From assembly GCF_023278565.1 (NCBI RefSeq), contig NC_064678.1, positions 1,550,001 to 1,614,000 of the forward strand: 64,000 nucleotides of DNA. Direction: 5' to 3'. Under the pieces are notes generated by a model. That model saw only the letters and a list, made by a program, of their open reading frames with translations. It was not told the origin of the DNA and did no database searches. This stretch comes from Colletotrichum lupini. Its lineage: Eukaryota > Ascomycota > Sordariomycetes > Glomerellales > Glomerellaceae. This document shows positions 47,889-60,151 of this stretch, piece by piece (position 1 is the stretch's first letter; every line of letters begins with the position of its first letter). Both the position numbers and the translations under genes were made by a program.

Positions 47889-50800
47889 GGACCGGGGGCC
47901 GGAGTTGGGCGGGCTGTGAGAGGTGCGTAGCGGCCGGCAGATGATGGGGCCGATGGAGAGTTCGGACCGCGTGCGTTGGTGTAATTCGATATTCGATAGA
48001 CGAGGGTGCGGTGGTATCAGGGCAAATTAGGGGGAGGAGCCGGCAATAGGACTCGAATTAGGCTACAGGGCCAATTTGTGCAGATGATGAAGGCCAAGGT
48101 ATCCGTATTATCCGTATGTATGTGATGTAAGGATTTTCAAGAACAGTATAAACGAGTACAAGGCACGTGAGAGGATGGGGGGCCAAGAGAGACGGACTGT
48201 CGTAATGAACCGGAATGAGGATGTTTGTGCGCAGTGCTTCACTTGAAACAGGCCGGGATAATTCAACAGCACGAAAAGGCAGCCCGGCACCGGATCGCGC
48301 AGGCCGTGCGTTCCGCCTTCCTCCAATCTGTGTTCGTAGCCCAGGATTCCTTCCAGTACCGTGGGCTTCCCAGAGCTTGAAAGCTGGTGCCTTGTAGATG
48401 ATACGTTTCTTTGTGATTTGTTCCTCGGCGGCCAGATTCGTTCGGAAATCATCAGGAAAGGACGATCTGGAAATTCGGGGCCCCCTGCAGTTTCACAGCC
48501 AAGGTGCAGAGGAGAAAGTGACGAGAGATAAGATCATGAGCCTGGCCCTTCTTCTAGAAGGAAAAATAGGGGAGGGGTTTCAATGTGTGGAATGGATGAA
48601 CGTCTGTTCGGTATGACCGCTCTGTGTCATTTCGTGGATGGCGGACCAGAAAGTATTGATGCCTCTAACGTTCGTAGCCAAGGTACGTAGTTGTAGGCTG
48701 TATGCAATTGGTTGGGTGCGTGGGAAATCATCGGGTGTGGGGCCGGTGAGGTACTTGGGTACCTTTCCATTTCCGTCATGCGAGATCCCAGGAGAAACGA
48801 AGCGCCGCCATTGGTTATACCGGCGGTGAGGGATCTCGTTGACTCGCATCCCCAATTGCACCCAATTTGTGAGGTGAGGTTTGGCTGTGAACCCAGATAG
48901 GTAGGCTTGCTGCTGTGGAAGAAGAAAAGGTCAGCAGCCGGTATTATGCAAATGGTCAGATGGAGAGACAAAACGGTCTGCATGCGAGGGGGGGAAAAGA
49001 AAGAAAAGTTTCCGTAATGGGGGGTTTGGAAACGTCTCAGGCGCATCTACGAACAGGAAGAGAGAGCATCAACCACCGTCTATTGCTGTCGTGAGTATCT
49101 TGATACCTACCCATTCCAGCGGCGGGGGAAGAACTGAAGAGGCAGATGACTGAGAGATTACGTCCTCACTCCAGATTTTCCTAGGGAGAAGATGAGCGAG
49201 AACTTGAAATTGAGAAATTGAGAAGCAAGAGGCACAGCACACAGACCGTTGAGATTCCTGGTTGGCGGTTTCTGGGATTGATTGCCTGAGCCAGGGCCGC
49301 CAGGAGGCGCAAATGACCAGTGCCGGGGGGCTTTGGCCTTGAGGGTCTAGAATGGTGACAACACAGTGCGCTTTCCCGATGACAAACTTACATAAGCAAG
49401 GAAACAGGGACATTACCTTAGCACAACTATGGCTCGCCTGAGGTTTTGGTTTTGTTCACGCATACATCCACAAACACAAGTACATCTGGGCTGGCATCAA
49501 CACTTGCGAATAAATTTTTCATGAAAATGACGACGACGTGGATATAAATAAACAAACTCAACAAAAGTCCGATCTCGCTGGCGGCCCGAGGGATACTGCG
49601 TATGGGTGACGTTGAATTTGGGTCCTGGTTAGCTGAGCTGATCTGGATGGGATGAGCCTGGATTGACAGATGACGATGTCTGGCTTATCACTTATGCTAA
49701 GCATATCCGCCATACCAACCATTGCAAGTGCCCGCGGCTGGCATTCCAAAGCCCACGTTCCAATTGCTGTGCAACACACCCCGTTCCCGGCCGTTCGACC
49801 CCATCGTTCTTCAACGGTCCCAGCTCCACCGCAATTACGAGGAACTCACCGTGTTGGAAGAGGAGGGGTCATCCTCCTTTTCCTTCTATGCATATGGAGT
49901 ATCCTCACATCGCTTGCGGCTCCGTTGTGGGAACCAGTCGTCAATATCGATTTGGATGACGGGAATAACCTCAATGCTCAACGATCCAAGGGAGGACAGC
50001 AAGAGTCCAGCCCAAGAGCAAGCTGTCCGAGCGCAACTGATGCACTGACAGCACTGCATCCCTTCCCTCCACCTGTATGGAGTCTGGGAGTATGCGACTG
50101 CAGCCTGTCCGCCACTCACCTGTCGGTGTTTGCAGCACCTTTGACGGTTTGACCTCCCGTCATGTCTTTCCCTCCCTCTGAATCAACGCCATGCCATTGA
50201 CACCTTTCTTTGTCTGGTCTGCGATGCAGCGTCAGTGTCACACGAACAACATGTGGGCCGTTGCACGGGACCCCTCTACGTGTCTGGAATCTCTGGATGG
50301 ACGTCTGGCATCCGTCATTGGCCCTCTAGAGGCAGAGAGGCGCAGACGTCTTGCATTCGCGCGTTTGTCTGTCGGGAGGAAGAAACACACTGGTGACAAG
50401 CGCATGTAGCGGTCGTCGTTGGCCTTTGGCATTGTTCTCCAATGAGACGCGGCAAAGCAGCAAGCGCAATGGTCAGGTAGCTAGCTTTATGGTAAGCCAA
50501 GGTATGCAGTACTTCGTATACCGGTTATGTGTAGGCAGCTGCTTGCCCCTCCTCCTTCCCCTCATCCACAAACTGTTGATCGAATGACGAGAGAGACATC
50601 TCTCTTGCTGACTACCTGATACTTTCCGAGCCAGCCTTTGGGTCCGAGCATATCCGTCATTTTCTGCAGAAACATTTGGGGGAGCCCAAAGGTAAATGCA
50701 CAGTTGGGACGAAGATTGCCAGATGCAACTCTACTCCCGGCAGCATATCTTGTTAATCTTATCCGTAATACGGTGCCAGTCTCCCCCTCTCCCTCTTCTC

Positions 50801-51889
50801 ATTCTTAACAGAAAAAACCCCTCCAATATCTCACGGCCTGCATTGGGCCAGAACTTTTGTCCCCTTTTCTAATTCGCTGCCTTCAACCATCTCTTGTGTT
50901 TTCTTCTTCCTATCAGCGACCGCGGCTCCCCGAAAGAGGGAATCCCACGCCTTGCACGTGTGGGCCTTTTCTCTCCTGGATTGCGCTGGGGTCTGGCCAA
51001 CCAACTTCCTCATACTAGAAGGGGCTAGTCTGTATATGGATTAGCTCCAACAAATCGAAAAATACGTACTGCTGCAATTGGGGTGAACCTCAAAATTGTG
51101 GCACTGCCTTACGCACTGTGTATTCTGTGTGCGACTGTGCGGCCTTCCTCCACTTCTCTCCTCTCCCATCCACTTCATTCACTCCCCCCCGTCTTTGTCC
51201 ATTGTCTCGCTTTTGTGTCTCTCTTCCTTTTTGTTGCGTTGCTCTGCACTCCGGCACTGTGGAATCCACGCTGAGAGCGGCCACCAGCAGAGACAGAGAG
51301 AGGAGACTGGACGCCATACACACCAAACAGCTCTCGTCAAACCACCACCTCCTCCTACCACCGCACTCGCCGCTGCGAATGGCCTCCCGCTGAAAGGCCC
51401 TCTCCTCTATACTATTTTCCCCATTTCGATTCGACAGCCCTTTTACCACGTACCACCTTCGTTGTTCCTTCTCCCGACCCCGTCCTCCGGTCGCTACATC
51501 CCGCCTTGACGCTACTTCTACTCGCTTTCCTTTGTTTCGACACGCACTCAGGCGACCCTGACCCTGATCGTCCTGCCCAGACCTTTTCTTACCGTCGCGC
51601 TTCGTGAGCGCCTCCTAATAATCCGCTTTGCCGGAAGAGCTACCAACACCACGCTAGACGCAAAGCCGGCGACCCAATCCCAATCTCCCGCTCTCGTCCA
51701 ACAGTGCCGCCAGCTCCAGCTTCACTTGTTCACTGCCATTGTTGCAGCACCGCCATCTCATCTCGTCGTCCTTGGCCCGACACACATCACGAGACCAGCC
51801 TTGCTGCTGGACACGACGACAACCTCCTCCCAGTCCACATACACCCAGAGTCTGGAGGTTGCTGTCCCTCCAGCTCTCCGGACTACGCG
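47889..51889. other. 4-kb divergent intergenic region between the metallophosphoesterase and TeaR-like genes
   Basis: No gene is supported, and the frames are short and of low quality on both strands. The last 770 bases are pyrimidine-rich and should contain the promoter and 5' leader of the TeaR-like gene. Confidence 0.4.
51125..51540 (+). promoter_or_regulatory. CT-rich promoter/leader region of the TeaR-like gene
   Basis: Long pyrimidine runs lie 350-765 bases upstream of the ATG, a common feature around fungal transcription starts. If the transcript starts before 51379, the leader contains a tiny upstream ORF (ATG-GCC-TCC-CGC-TGA) there. Confidence 0.35.
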
Positions 51890-53642
51890 ATGGCCGCCAT
51901 GTCCGCCGCGTCAGCGACGGCCAACACAATCACGCCCCCGAGCAGCAGCCACGGAAACGGAGGTGCATGGAATAACTATACAACAGCAGACACAGAGGTA
52001 AGATAGCTACAGTCCTGGCGACACGGCAATTTTCTTGCAATTCTTTTTCCAATTGGCCTTGGCCAGGCTGCTTGCGAGTAGATATGCTGACAAGGTCTTG
52101 CAGAACCTCCAAAACAAGAGGTCTCTCGATAGAACCGATCAAAACAGCCGGCCACCCCTATCGCAAAACGGCAGCTCCGCCAATATTTACGAATACGGCT
52201 TCGAGCCTCTGCCTCCCCCACGAAAAAAGGCTTCCAACGACAACATATCTCTGACAAAAAGCACAAGATCATGGGACAGGACAAACCGCCGTGACCATGA
52301 CACGTCGAAATCGGGCAACTTTGCGGACGATGTTTTCGGGGGGAAAGTTGGATCTGACGAGAAGCGGGCGACAAATGACATACCTGTCTCCGACGATGAC
52401 AAGTGGATTCACCGGGACAAGCTGGCCAAGATTGAGAGTCAGGAGCTCCAGGCTGCAGGCATTGTCTTGCCGAGGGCGCGTGCGAGCAGCAAACCGCGCA
52501 GAGGCCGTAGCGAGGAGAAGCTCAACGGGAGCTCCAGGAGGACCACATCCGCCCCGCCAGACGATGAAATTCCTCTGCCGAGATCTAGGAAAAGCTCAAT
52601 TTCGCCGGAAAGCAGAGTCCCGGAAGAGACTTTGCCGGATATGGATTTACCTAGCTGGGATCTTCGGCGGCCCGAGGAGATCGCTGTCGAAGGAGATGAC
52701 GCCTACTGGACTTCCATTAGTGACAAGAACAAGAGCGGCTCCAAGATTCCCGTCGCCAAGGCTAGCCCGGCCCCCATCCCCGAGTATTACTTGGAGAGGA
52801 ATGCGCCCTCTGGACGAAGACGAAGCGGCGGTAGCGAGCTCGAGACGATAGCCTACCCGAAACCGAGGCCGAGGAGCGGTAGCGCCAACACGCTCGGCGC
52901 GACATCAACGTTGGCACCCGCAAAGCGCAACAACACCGACATCTCTCCCCGAAAAGGCAGCGGCACCTCCAGCACCACCAGGAAGACCTCGACTCAGATC
53001 AAGGGTGGCGGAAAGACCAAGACACGTGGTGGCAAGGATTCTACGAGCAGCATATCTGGGAACAGACCGACAACGCGATCCGGAGAACTGTCTCCCGGTG
53101 TCAAGAAGCCAGAGGGCGACCCGCCATGGATGGTCGGATCCTACCGTCCTGACCCTCGTCTGCCGCCTGATCAACAACTACTCCCGACGGTCGCCAAGCG
53201 TCTGCAGCAGGAGCAATGGGAACGGGAGGGCAAATATGGAAGCATCTACGACAAGGAGTTTCGTCCACTCACGGCAGACGGTCTCCTCAAGCCACCCGAA
53301 GCTGGATCAAGCACTACACCCCCCGAAGAAGAGAAGCAGGAGCAAGACGAGTGGCCGCTGAGAGGTGACGCTCCCAAAAGCCCCACGGCGCAGAGCCCCA
53401 CGTCGCCGAGCATCAAGCAGACCAACTCCTACTCGACCATGCCCAAAATCTCCGATAAACCCCAGACTAGCCCGCTGCCGAGCCCTCGTGGCCCACTGAG
53501 CCCGACCATGCAACCCCAGCAGCCCGCCGAGACCCAAACCGTTGTCCGCGTACCCGAGCAACCTTCCGCTGCGGCCAACATGTCCATGGGCGGCGAAAAG
53601 AAGAAGAAGAGCGGAGGCTGCGGCTGCTGTCTCGTCATGTGA
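51890..53642 (+). CDS. TeaR/Mod5-like prenylated cell-end protein
   Basis: Exons are 51890-51997 and 52104-53642, with a 106-base intron (gtaaga...ttgcag), giving 548 residues. The protein ends in GGCGCCLVM. CLVM is a CaaX box, preceded by KKKKSGG and further cysteines, so prenylation plus possible palmitoylation should anchor it to the plasma membrane. Most of the chain is disordered and rich in S, R, P and K. One ordered-looking block, residues about 375-425 (DPPWMVGSYRPDPRLPPDQQ, then LPTVAKRLQQEQWEREGKYG), is what I associate with fungal TeaR, the cortical receptor for the kelch protein TeaA that marks growing hyphal tips with microtubule help; S. pombe Mod5 is the counterpart. The assignment rests on this block plus the CaaX end. 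A second in-frame ATG lies three codons downstream. Confidence 0.8.
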
Positions 53643-55849
53643 GCGGTCGCTACCATGTATCCAGCCTCGCTCGACTTTGCCATCCACCCCCGTATATCCC
53701 GTGTCTGCATCACACCAACATACCCCCTTTTCAACCGCGAGGCGAGCCTCCAACGACGTTATGAGTCTCTTAATTCCATTCACAGCATCGGCCGATCAAT
53801 TAGATGTATTTATCGAAATATTCCCACCAGACAACTGCACTGTCTTTCGGAGGCAATGCACTTGAGAGCAGCACCGCGGTCCAAGTTTTTCTTTGTTACC
53901 CTACCGAGCGTCCTCCAGAAGCTTCGCCACTCAGCGACAACCGTATCCCCGATCCGACGTGTGCGCGTCACCTGATAGTTATGGAGGTTCTGTGGAAGAC
54001 GCGCCGAGTGACGGGGATTTTGTGTTTTAGAAGCTGTACTGCGAACCAGAACGGAGAGGAGCTTGTTTATTGAATATCCAAACATTCATGGACTGTGTTC
54101 CGGCAGAGCCGTGGTTCACATCCAAAAAACCGAAAGGCAGTTGAGGAGGCCGGGGTGTCTTATCCTCATCCTCACTCATCAAGACTTGCCCCAGTACTAT
54201 TCCCCCTCGGTTATCAAAAAAATGTATAATCGTTAGCGATTGCACCCAGAAAAATTGTCAACTTTTTTGAACATCCACATATACTTGCTCCTTGGTTTCT
54301 CTTCTCTGCGCAATGTGTTTTTTTTCCATGTCGCCAGGCGTTTTTTACTATTGTATTTCTCCATGCCTGGCGTTTGCTTCTTTCGTTTTCAGAATGGGGA
54401 GTTTCGGGCATCCGTGTTTATTGCTAGTCGCGTTGAGGTTGGTGATTTTGCGTGAGGAAAGCAGGATGATGTGTGGGAAGAGGGGGGTTTGGCGGAGAGG
54501 ATGGTCATGCCGGGTGTAGAGACAGGCTCGTGTCGTGGTGGAGGCGACGATTGATGGACGAAGAGGGAGGTGAAGAGAGGGAAGGGTGGAGCTGAGAGAG
54601 AAGGGAGGGAAGGGCGAGAGGCGTAGGCACCGGTGCGGATTTATATATAATTGATACCCCAATCCACGTTCCGCCGGTGGCCGAGGCGCGGTTGAAGGGG
54701 GGGGGAGATGAGAGAGGGTGTTTTGCTGAGTTTGAGTTTGAGCTGGTTGTGTTTGGACAGGTGTTCTAGAGAGGGAGAGAGGTGCGAAGATGATGCTTAG
54801 AGAGGTGGGGGAGCGTACTTCAAAATCAAGCCTTTATCATACATATTGATCCTCGCGGTATCAGCGTCGTCTAATGGGTTCCTGCTATCGCCCAAAGTGA
54901 CATATCGGGATTCTTATAAGAGAAGGAGAAGGGAAGGCGAGGGGTGACAAGTCATGCCTCTGACCGGGCTGGAACAGCGCACTTCTCGATTGAAGCCTCT
55001 CTTGACTTCATTCAAGTATCCGACTTCACTCAAGTATCTGTTTTCAGTTTAATCAGCCTGGGAATCTGCGCATACACAGTCGAGCTTTGGCGCCTGCTGT
55101 GTGGGGGGGCGGAGTTGAGTGGTGATGTGTAGCCTTGCTGGGAGGCAGAAGGGAGACGGAAGGTGGAATGAGGCTCCAGGTGTGGTTGCCTGGTGCTCTG
55201 AAGTGATTTGCCGAGATATAGTATGTATGTGATCATGGTAAACTTGTCGTGATGCTTACCTCAGTGTGGACGCCTCGTCAACCCCAGAATGGTACCTTCC
55301 TCTCGAGAAGACTCATTACCGAATCCAGACCTTGAACTGAGTCTTTGAGGCATATGAAAAGGAGACTCCTCTGCGCTGGTTTTCTGAGCTCCGTTCCTTG
55401 AGCAGAGGACCTGCAGCTTTTTCCATCTTGTAGAAGCAAGGTGATTGAGCGACTCAAGTGCTGGCAGCTTGGAGTGTAAGGCGGCTGGTATGTTCCGATC
55501 TCATTCCGTGATGAAATTTCCCTCGTGCAAAGACATGGTGGAAAGAGCCGGAGATATCGTGCCGCTGCTTGTTTTTGATGGTCCGCCCTTTCGGTGGCTT
55601 CATAGCGGAATATACGAAGTGCGACAAGGCGTGGTTGAAACCCTTGGCCGTTGACCTTGAGGAGTGCGTAGTGCTTAGGTTCCCATAATGTGAAGAGAGC
55701 TTAACGCCATTGTTGGGAAACGAATCGGCCAAGTACCTGCGCAACCATGCTCTGGTTTCTTGTGTAGAACCAGAGCCACTGGTGCCAAAGAATGTGGCTG
55801 GTAGTCCAGAGCTTGGGACTTGTGCAGAGGATGGCTCCCTTTTAAGGGC
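53643..55849. other. 2.2-kb region without a supported gene
   Basis: The left part is the 3' flank of the TeaR-like gene. On the minus strand, a TATA-like word (TATATATAA) near 54640-54650 is followed by a CT-rich tract at 54545-54625, which looks like a promoter, but only tiny frames follow it. An 8-bp inverted repeat (cgccaggc...gcctggcg) lies around 54332-54373. Confidence 0.4.
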
Positions 55850-55857
55850 ATTTAGTT

Positions 55858-55926
55858 GAGTTTTGCTATCCGGGCAGTACTGTTTGGCTATCCGGGCAGT
55901 AACCCACTTTTTGGACCAATAAGAGC
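55858..55926 (+). repeat. left terminal inverted repeat of the MITE
   Basis: It pairs with 56299-56367 with a few mismatches. It holds two direct copies of GCTATCCGGGCAGTA (55865-55879 and 55887-55901, period 22), possible subterminal transposase-binding sites. Confidence 0.9.
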
Positions 55927-56026
55927 TTATAACTGCAGAGCTCGGGCCATGGCCCCACACTCGTACCCGCTGCACCTGCCCACGGGCCACCCGGCGCAGT
56001 TACGTAAGGCAGCCGCAGGCACGTTC

Positions 56027-56106
56027 GGTCGCAATTGCCCACGGTCGCAATTACCCACGGTCGCAATTACCCACGGTCGCAATTACCCACGGTCGCAATT
56101 ACCCAC
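56027..56106 (+). repeat. five tandem copies of a 16-bp unit inside the MITE
   Basis: The unit ggtcgcaattacccac is repeated five times at 56027-56106; the first copy has one change. Inverted counterparts (gtaggtaattacgacc type) lie at about 56165-56210 in the other arm. Confidence 0.9.
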
Positions 56107-56298
56107 GATTGTAAATACCTATAGAAATAGATAATAAAATAGGTAATTGAGCAGGCAATTACTACTATAGGTAATTGCGACCGTAGGTAATTACGACCGT
56201 GGGCAATTGCGGCTGCCTTACGTAATTGCGGCGCAAATGCGCTAGGTGGCCCGTAGGCAGGTGCAGCGGGGTAAAAAAGTTTAGAGTTTAGATGGCAG

Positions 56299-56367
56299 GC
56301 TCTGATTGGTCTAAAAAGTGGATTACTGCCCGGATAGCCAAACAGTACTGCCCGGATAGCAAAACTC
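56299..56367 (-). repeat. right terminal inverted repeat of the MITE
   Basis: This is the reverse complement of the left terminal repeat, again with two copies of the 15-bp subterminal motif (56324-56338 and 56346-56360, reverse strand). Confidence 0.9.
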
Positions 56368-56375
56368 ATTTAGTT

Positions 56376-56689
56376 ACCTCTTAGAGAGAGTCGAGGTAGG
56401 AAGGAGGGGACTTTCCTTAAGCCTCGACCTGGTGAGAAGGTCAATACGCCACACAAGATAGTCTGTTGATTAGGATATCTGAATCAAGCTGTTCAACGAT
56501 TTCAAAGCACGTTATACTTGACAAACTCCTTTGGAAACAGGGTATCCGGATTAAATGACCCAAATACCAATCTATCACAACAGGAACACCTTCCACCGCT
56601 AATCACCCGCGTACCAGTAGAGCTTTCCGCAAGCCTCCGTGTAGTCAGGCTCTCCATTTCCCTCTAGAAAAAGCTGACCATGCTGGCTC
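56376..56689. other. short gap between the MITE and the DUF3176 gene
   Basis: This holds only the 3' flank of the DUF3176 gene. Nothing else is recognised. Confidence 0.5.
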
Positions 56690-59243
56690 CTACTTCTGAG
56701 TACGATCCATCTCCCTGGGAGCACCCTCTTCAGCGCCGGACACGCCACATGACGTTTCTTGTGAGGGAGTCCCATCCGTCTCATCCTCGGCGACCACAAT
56801 ATGGCTCCCGATAAGCTGGACTTTAAGCCCTCTCGCGAGCTTTTTCAAGGCATCCACAGGTTGGAGACCTTCACCCGCCGCAGTGCGGCAAGCTGGACTG
56901 AGAGCCACAAGAGTGCCCAACGATGAGCTTTTGAGGTCTCTATAATTTGAATCTGAGCCTCCCGTAGAGTGAATGATGGTAATGACGAGGAGCACTGCTG
57001 CAGCCGCGATCTCGGCTACGAGCAACATCACCCAAGGCCATGTTATCTTCACGTATGTGGCCATCGTTGTCGCCCGCCCAGGAACATTGAACACACCCAT
57101 CGTCCATTGACCGTAGGGCCGGTACATTCTAATCCTAAATCTCGTATCAGCTGTGGCATAAGATCACAAACAGAGTAAAACACCCTATGTCTGGACGTAC
57201 GAGGCAGATACTAAAGTGGCAACGTTTTCGTAAATATTTTTGAGGCAAAGTTCTCGAAGTTCGAGGTTTAGTATGTTGCTTCGCGAGAACAGGACCGCTT
57301 CATGAAGTGTACTGATGAATTGAAAACCTTGAACGTGTTGTGGAAGAGACCCGCTAGTATCAGGGGCCATCGAAACGAATGCAAAGCCTGCGAAGAAGCT
57401 CCTCATTGCCTGAGAGATCTCTTCCATCGCACGATAATTCGTGCTGAAAACTGCGGCTTCATTTCGAACCAGCTTGGTTGCAGAACCTACACGTTGAGCG
57501 GGATCCCGGAGGCTTAAAATTTCATCCCCGCGGTCAGGGCTGGTACTGCACGCCCACGATCGATTTAGAACCAATGATTGGCAATCCATATCGAGAAATG
57601 CCTGGCCATCTTGGCCAACGGGTTCGGTGAACGTGTCTTCGATTAGAGTACGTTCCCTGCCCAGCTGAACTGTGGTGTTATAAGATTGCACACACAGGTG
57701 GAAGAGAACTTCGACGGCCTCATGCTTAATACTGTGGACGTGATCAAGTGCCTCCTGCCATGTTCTTTTTGGACCTTTGTATGTAGACATCCACCAAGTC
57801 TTGTCAGACTCAGTCAGCATTGGTGCAGTGTAAATCAGAAAGAAGGATGCGATTCTTGCTCGAAGCAGAGCTGGGTTGTGTTGGAACGCAAACGTATGGT
57901 TGCCGTTCAGTATGTCTGTGAACAATGCTGCTTTGCTCTGATGGTCGAAATCAAAGCCACCGGGTAGCGAAACTTTCCATACACTGCTGTTTGGAAGGAT
58001 CCTGTCGGCTAATATTGGAGTTTCTGTCATTCTTCCATCTTCAAACTTCTCAGCTTTCAAAGAAGATGTTATGTTTGCCAACTTTACACACACCCCAAGA
58101 GATTGATACTTATCGAACGTGCAGTTGCTCGTGGAACAAAAGGTTGCGTGAGTATCGATGGCGGCATACGGTAACGGTTTCTGAAAATTCTCATAATCTA
58201 GGAAGCTAGTTTGATAACTGGCGAAGCGGATTGCTGACTCAAGCTTATCTCTGGGGTACATGAGATCTCGGACTGCTTGCGTAGTAGCCTGGCTTCCTGT
58301 TGCTTCTTTTGCGACGAGCATTTCTTCTTGTGAGTATTTGATAGACAATTGTGTAATTGGCGATGTCAGAGCACTGATCGCGGTGAGGAGCGCCCCAAGA
58401 ACCACAAAATGCCGGAATCGGAAACGCGACAGTAGTATCAAAGAGCCCCATGCTCCTCGGCTTGCTTGATCTATCAGTTCGAAATTGTAGAGAGATCGAG
58501 GTACACCATTCGCATTCAACCAGGCCCATTGTGACTGGCTCATGCAAGCGCAAACGGGTACCATGAAGGCAGCCTTCGCTAAGGTGGTGAATAATGCGAG
58601 GAAAGAGTTCAGTGTAGCCTCGAACGGCCACTCCGGTTGCACTTGCGAATCATACTTGAGAAGCACGACAATGATGACTTGATATCCGAGATCAGCAATC
58701 GGAACTTTTCAAAGGGCATTGATACTTACCGCCTATGAGAAGTGTACTCAGTACGATGCAGGCTATCTCGAGAGCCCATATTTTCCAAGTCGGCTTCAAG
58801 GTCTCCGTGGCTCTCTTGGCTTCATCGAGCCTTTCGGCACTAGCACTCGTAGGTTGTGGGCCTTCGTCAGGTCCTTCTGGTGTCTGTTGTGCACTTGGGT
58901 GAGTGGTGACACTGATGGGTTTTCGCCGGATCCCCGCGCCGGGAATCGAGAGGTCTTCATGTTGGTGTGTGTCAAGATTGGTGCCGTAGTTTTCGTGAGG
59001 TGAGATTGGGCTTATCTCACTCGCCATGATCTCGGCTTCGGGGCTCAACAATATCCATTCATGAGTCTGGGCGGCAGAAGGTGGGTGAGATAATGGAGGC
59101 AGACTTTGCGGACGACGCGATACCGACCGGTTCACCTCACTTACGTTATCCGGAGGGCACTGGTCAGAGGATATCATCGGAACTCGCTGCTGAAGATGAG
59201 CGTTCGGAGACATAGCTTGAGATGGTTCTTCGTTGGCCTGCAT
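56690..59243 (-). CDS. DUF3176 membrane protein
   Basis: Exons are 59243-58730, 58677-57201 and 57134-56690, giving 811 residues. Intron 1 is 52 bases (gtaagt...atcaag). Intron 2 is 66 bases (gtacgt...atttag, branch ctgata) and removes an in-frame TAG; an acceptor six bases further would also keep frame. After a P/S-rich cytosolic N-terminus (about 150 residues) comes a helix (IWALEIACIVLSTLLIGG), then the DUF3176 core: WPFEATLNSFLALFTTL, a second helix, SQSQWAWL and the family hallmark DQASRGAWGSL. A third helix leads into a long extracytoplasmic part with paired cysteines (CSTSNCTF) and N-glycosylation sites, and a last helix (WPWVMLLVAEIAAAAVLLV) lies in exon 3. The function of DUF3176 proteins is unknown; they are expanded in filamentous ascomycetes. 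The layout resembles the DUF3433 gene at 22-26 kb. Confidence 0.88.
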
Positions 59244-60151
59244 GACTGATGAGAAGATAAGATGCAGGACAATGAATCGTGCTTCAGCTGGAAGAGAAAA
59301 GCAGCTTGTGGATCACAGCTCTGCACGAATATAGGCTCTTAAATGTTCATGGTTGGCCCAACGCCGAGCCTGATGAGGACGGGGCGCCGTGACACTTGAG
59401 ATTCCAAGTCAGTGTATAGATCGCCTCCATAAGTATCCCACTCTTCTAGTCAGTAGACGTAAGCCCGGCTTATCTGGTGTAGTTCGTGCGCTGTCAACAC
59501 GGCTATTCGGTGACACCGACCCTAGCTTATGGTAGTGCCAGTCTCCAGATGCCTCTGTGACAAGGCAGAAGATCTTCCTGGCGTAAAGTCATTGGTAGTG
59601 GCATATGGTTACATCTCGACCTGATCCGTGTTACTACTAGATGTGGTGTTTTCTGCAGACTTGGGCACCACTTCGGCTCGCTTATCTTGACCGTTAACGT
59701 CTTCTAAGCCGAGTCAGTGTTCCGTTCGACAAGACGTGGCCACGTAGAGATACCTAGGCTCGCATCCATTTTATTGTGCAAATTGAGCAAATTATCTATC
59801 GCTACGGCCGTCAAGGCCGCCTTGTCTTGTTATCCCCAAACTGGGGTAGTGTAGTCACAGACCAAGAGACTTGCATAGATCACAGTATTACGACTGCATT
59901 ACATTTGGTAAAGAGAAGTTGAATGGACTCTTAGAAGCGCGACGAACTGGAGAGGCACCTCTAATCGAGTAAAAACATAACAAGACGCTGGTGGGCTAGG
60001 TAATACAATACGGGTCTACGAACAGACAAGAGATCGCCTTTTGAATGCTCACTGATGGGCGAGCTTGGCTTGAAGTTGCAGCTCCCGACGAATCTCAATT
60101 GTTATAGGGTATAGCTATTAGGCGGCAGGGCGAAACTTGAACATCTCATTT
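59244..60151. other. upstream region of the DUF3176 gene, no gene seen
   Basis: No open frame is supported. The DNA is moderately AT-rich and ends at the left LTR-like repeat. Confidence 0.45.

Larger units (their letters stand above)
55850..56375. mobile_element. 510-bp foldback, hAT-like non-autonomous element (MITE) with 8-bp target duplication
   Basis: The element spans 55858-56367 and is flanked on both sides by the identical 8-mer ATTTAGTT (55850-55857 and 56368-56375). Its 69-base terminal inverted repeats begin with GAGTTTTGCTATCCGGGCAG. Inverted similarity continues inward (ctgcacctgccc.../...ggcaggtgcag, ttacgtaaggcagccgc/gcggctgccttacgtaa), so the whole element can fold into one long hairpin. 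No transposase frame exists. An 8-bp duplication is typical of hAT elements. The assignment to hAT is inferred from that alone, since I do not recognise the termini. Confidence 0.88.

Noticed and set aside
54214..54411. 65-codon basic frame after the promoter-like tract at 54.6 kb
   Set aside because: I considered a small ribosomal-type protein, but neither sequence nor splice sites support one.
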